Below are positions 12,365 to 12,635 of a stretch of DNA of 12,635 bases, in pieces. The stretch covers positions 1-12,635 of the forward strand of contig CALGUJ010000376.1 of NCBI GenBank assembly GCA_937902055.1, in the 5' to 3' direction. Both the position numbers and the translations under genes were made by a program. The stretch comes from an uncultured Pelolinea sp. (GTDB lineage Bacteria > Chloroflexota > Anaerolineae > Anaerolineales > Anaerolineaceae). The number at the start of each line of letters is the position of its first letter. Position 1 is the first letter of the stretch. The notes beneath the pieces are model-generated. The model ran no database searches, was not told where the DNA came from, and worked only from the letters and a program-made list of their open reading frames with translations.

Positions 12365-12635
12365 ATGATGAAAGCCTCTGGCAAAAACATTAAATATCTG
12401 CTGTTCAGTTCTGCATTATTTATCAGTATCTGGATATCCAGTTTTTTGGTAATTCCGGTTACGGGAATCCAGACAACTCACTCAGATATTCTCAGCGATC
12501 CGGTTGCGTACAACCCTGAAATAAGTGAAAACACATCACGGGCAGACAGCGTAAATCAAGAAGCAGCGCTGCAAAATTTTGTGGAATCGATTGCCAATGG
12601 CGACAGCTCCACCGTGCGGGGTATTTTTGTTGAGG
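12365..12635 (+). CDS. Exported or membrane-anchored protein, N-terminal part (cut by window edge)
   Basis: Ninety codons are present, starting at tandem ATG codons (12365 or 12368) after a weak AAAGGGA site. The N-terminus is MMKASGKNIK, followed by a strongly hydrophobic stretch (YLLFSSALFISIWISSFLVI, 11-30): a signal peptide or membrane anchor with a positive n-region. After it comes a polar, Asn/Ser-rich segment and then ALQNFVESIANGDSSTVRGIFVE (68-90), which looks like the start of a folded extracellular domain. That last stretch resembles the opening of some Chloroflexota sortase-like surface proteins from memory, but I cannot confirm this on 23 residues. It sits directly under two cyclic-dinucleotide riboswitches, which fits a cell-surface, adhesion or motility role. 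Confidence 0.8.
   Translation, partial: MMKASGKNIKYLLFSSALFISIWISSFLVIPVTGIQTTHSDILSDPVAYNPEISENTSRADSVNQEAALQNFVESIANGDSSTVRGIFVE

Noticed and set aside
1..12635. Mobile elements, CRISPR arrays, phage genes or defence systems
   Set aside because: No transposase, integrase, terminal repeats, spaced direct repeats or defence-type domains were seen. Gene order and composition look like core chromosome.

Overview
The window reads as chromosomal DNA of a free-living bacterium, most likely an anaerobic, fermentative member of the Chloroflexota (Anaerolineae-like). That placement is an inference from the style of the proteins and the gene set: a fused ADP-forming acyl-CoA synthetase, a SecD with a low-complexity insert, a MOFRL-type glycerate kinase, an SDR-type threonine dehydrogenase and c-di-GMP-I riboswitches. 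No marker here settles the phylum. There is no sign of phage, transposon or CRISPR; most genes are housekeeping, with good ribosome binding sites and well-formed terminators.

Layout from left to right. (1) Bases 1-2450, leftward: a strong promoter, tRNA-Leu(UAG), tig (trigger factor, TTG start), clpP, a terminator hairpin and the 5' part of a HAD-family phosphatase. This is a protein folding and turnover unit led by a tRNA. (2) 2504-2917, rightward: a 137-residue protein I do not recognise, divergent from the tRNA. (3) 2988-5099, leftward: a fused ADP-forming acetyl/acyl-CoA synthetase that makes ATP while releasing acetate or a related acid. It is divergent from (4) 5305-6702, rightward, glycerate 2-kinase. 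(5) 6681-7709, leftward: an NAD-dependent epimerase-fold enzyme most like L-threonine 3-dehydrogenase, overlapping the kinase tail to tail by 22 bp. (6) 7805-10189, leftward: secD-secF, translationally coupled and ending at a strong terminator. (7) 10369-10560, rightward: rpmF (ribosomal protein L32) behind a perfect-consensus sigma70 promoter. Its terminator is built from the last codons of (8) hflX (10598-11935, leftward).

The most interesting part is the right end (11992-12635, rightward). A promoter is followed by two GEMM-I-type (c-di-GMP-I) riboswitch aptamers in tandem. The first feeds an intrinsic terminator. The second carries A where the first carries G at the position equivalent to Vc2 G20, the base that separates c-di-GMP from 3',3'-cGAMP recognition in this family. 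Both precede the start of an exported or membrane-anchored protein that runs off the window. This may be a two-input cyclic-dinucleotide switch on a cell-surface gene. The aptamers are clear by motif; the ligand of the second and the logic of the pair are inference.
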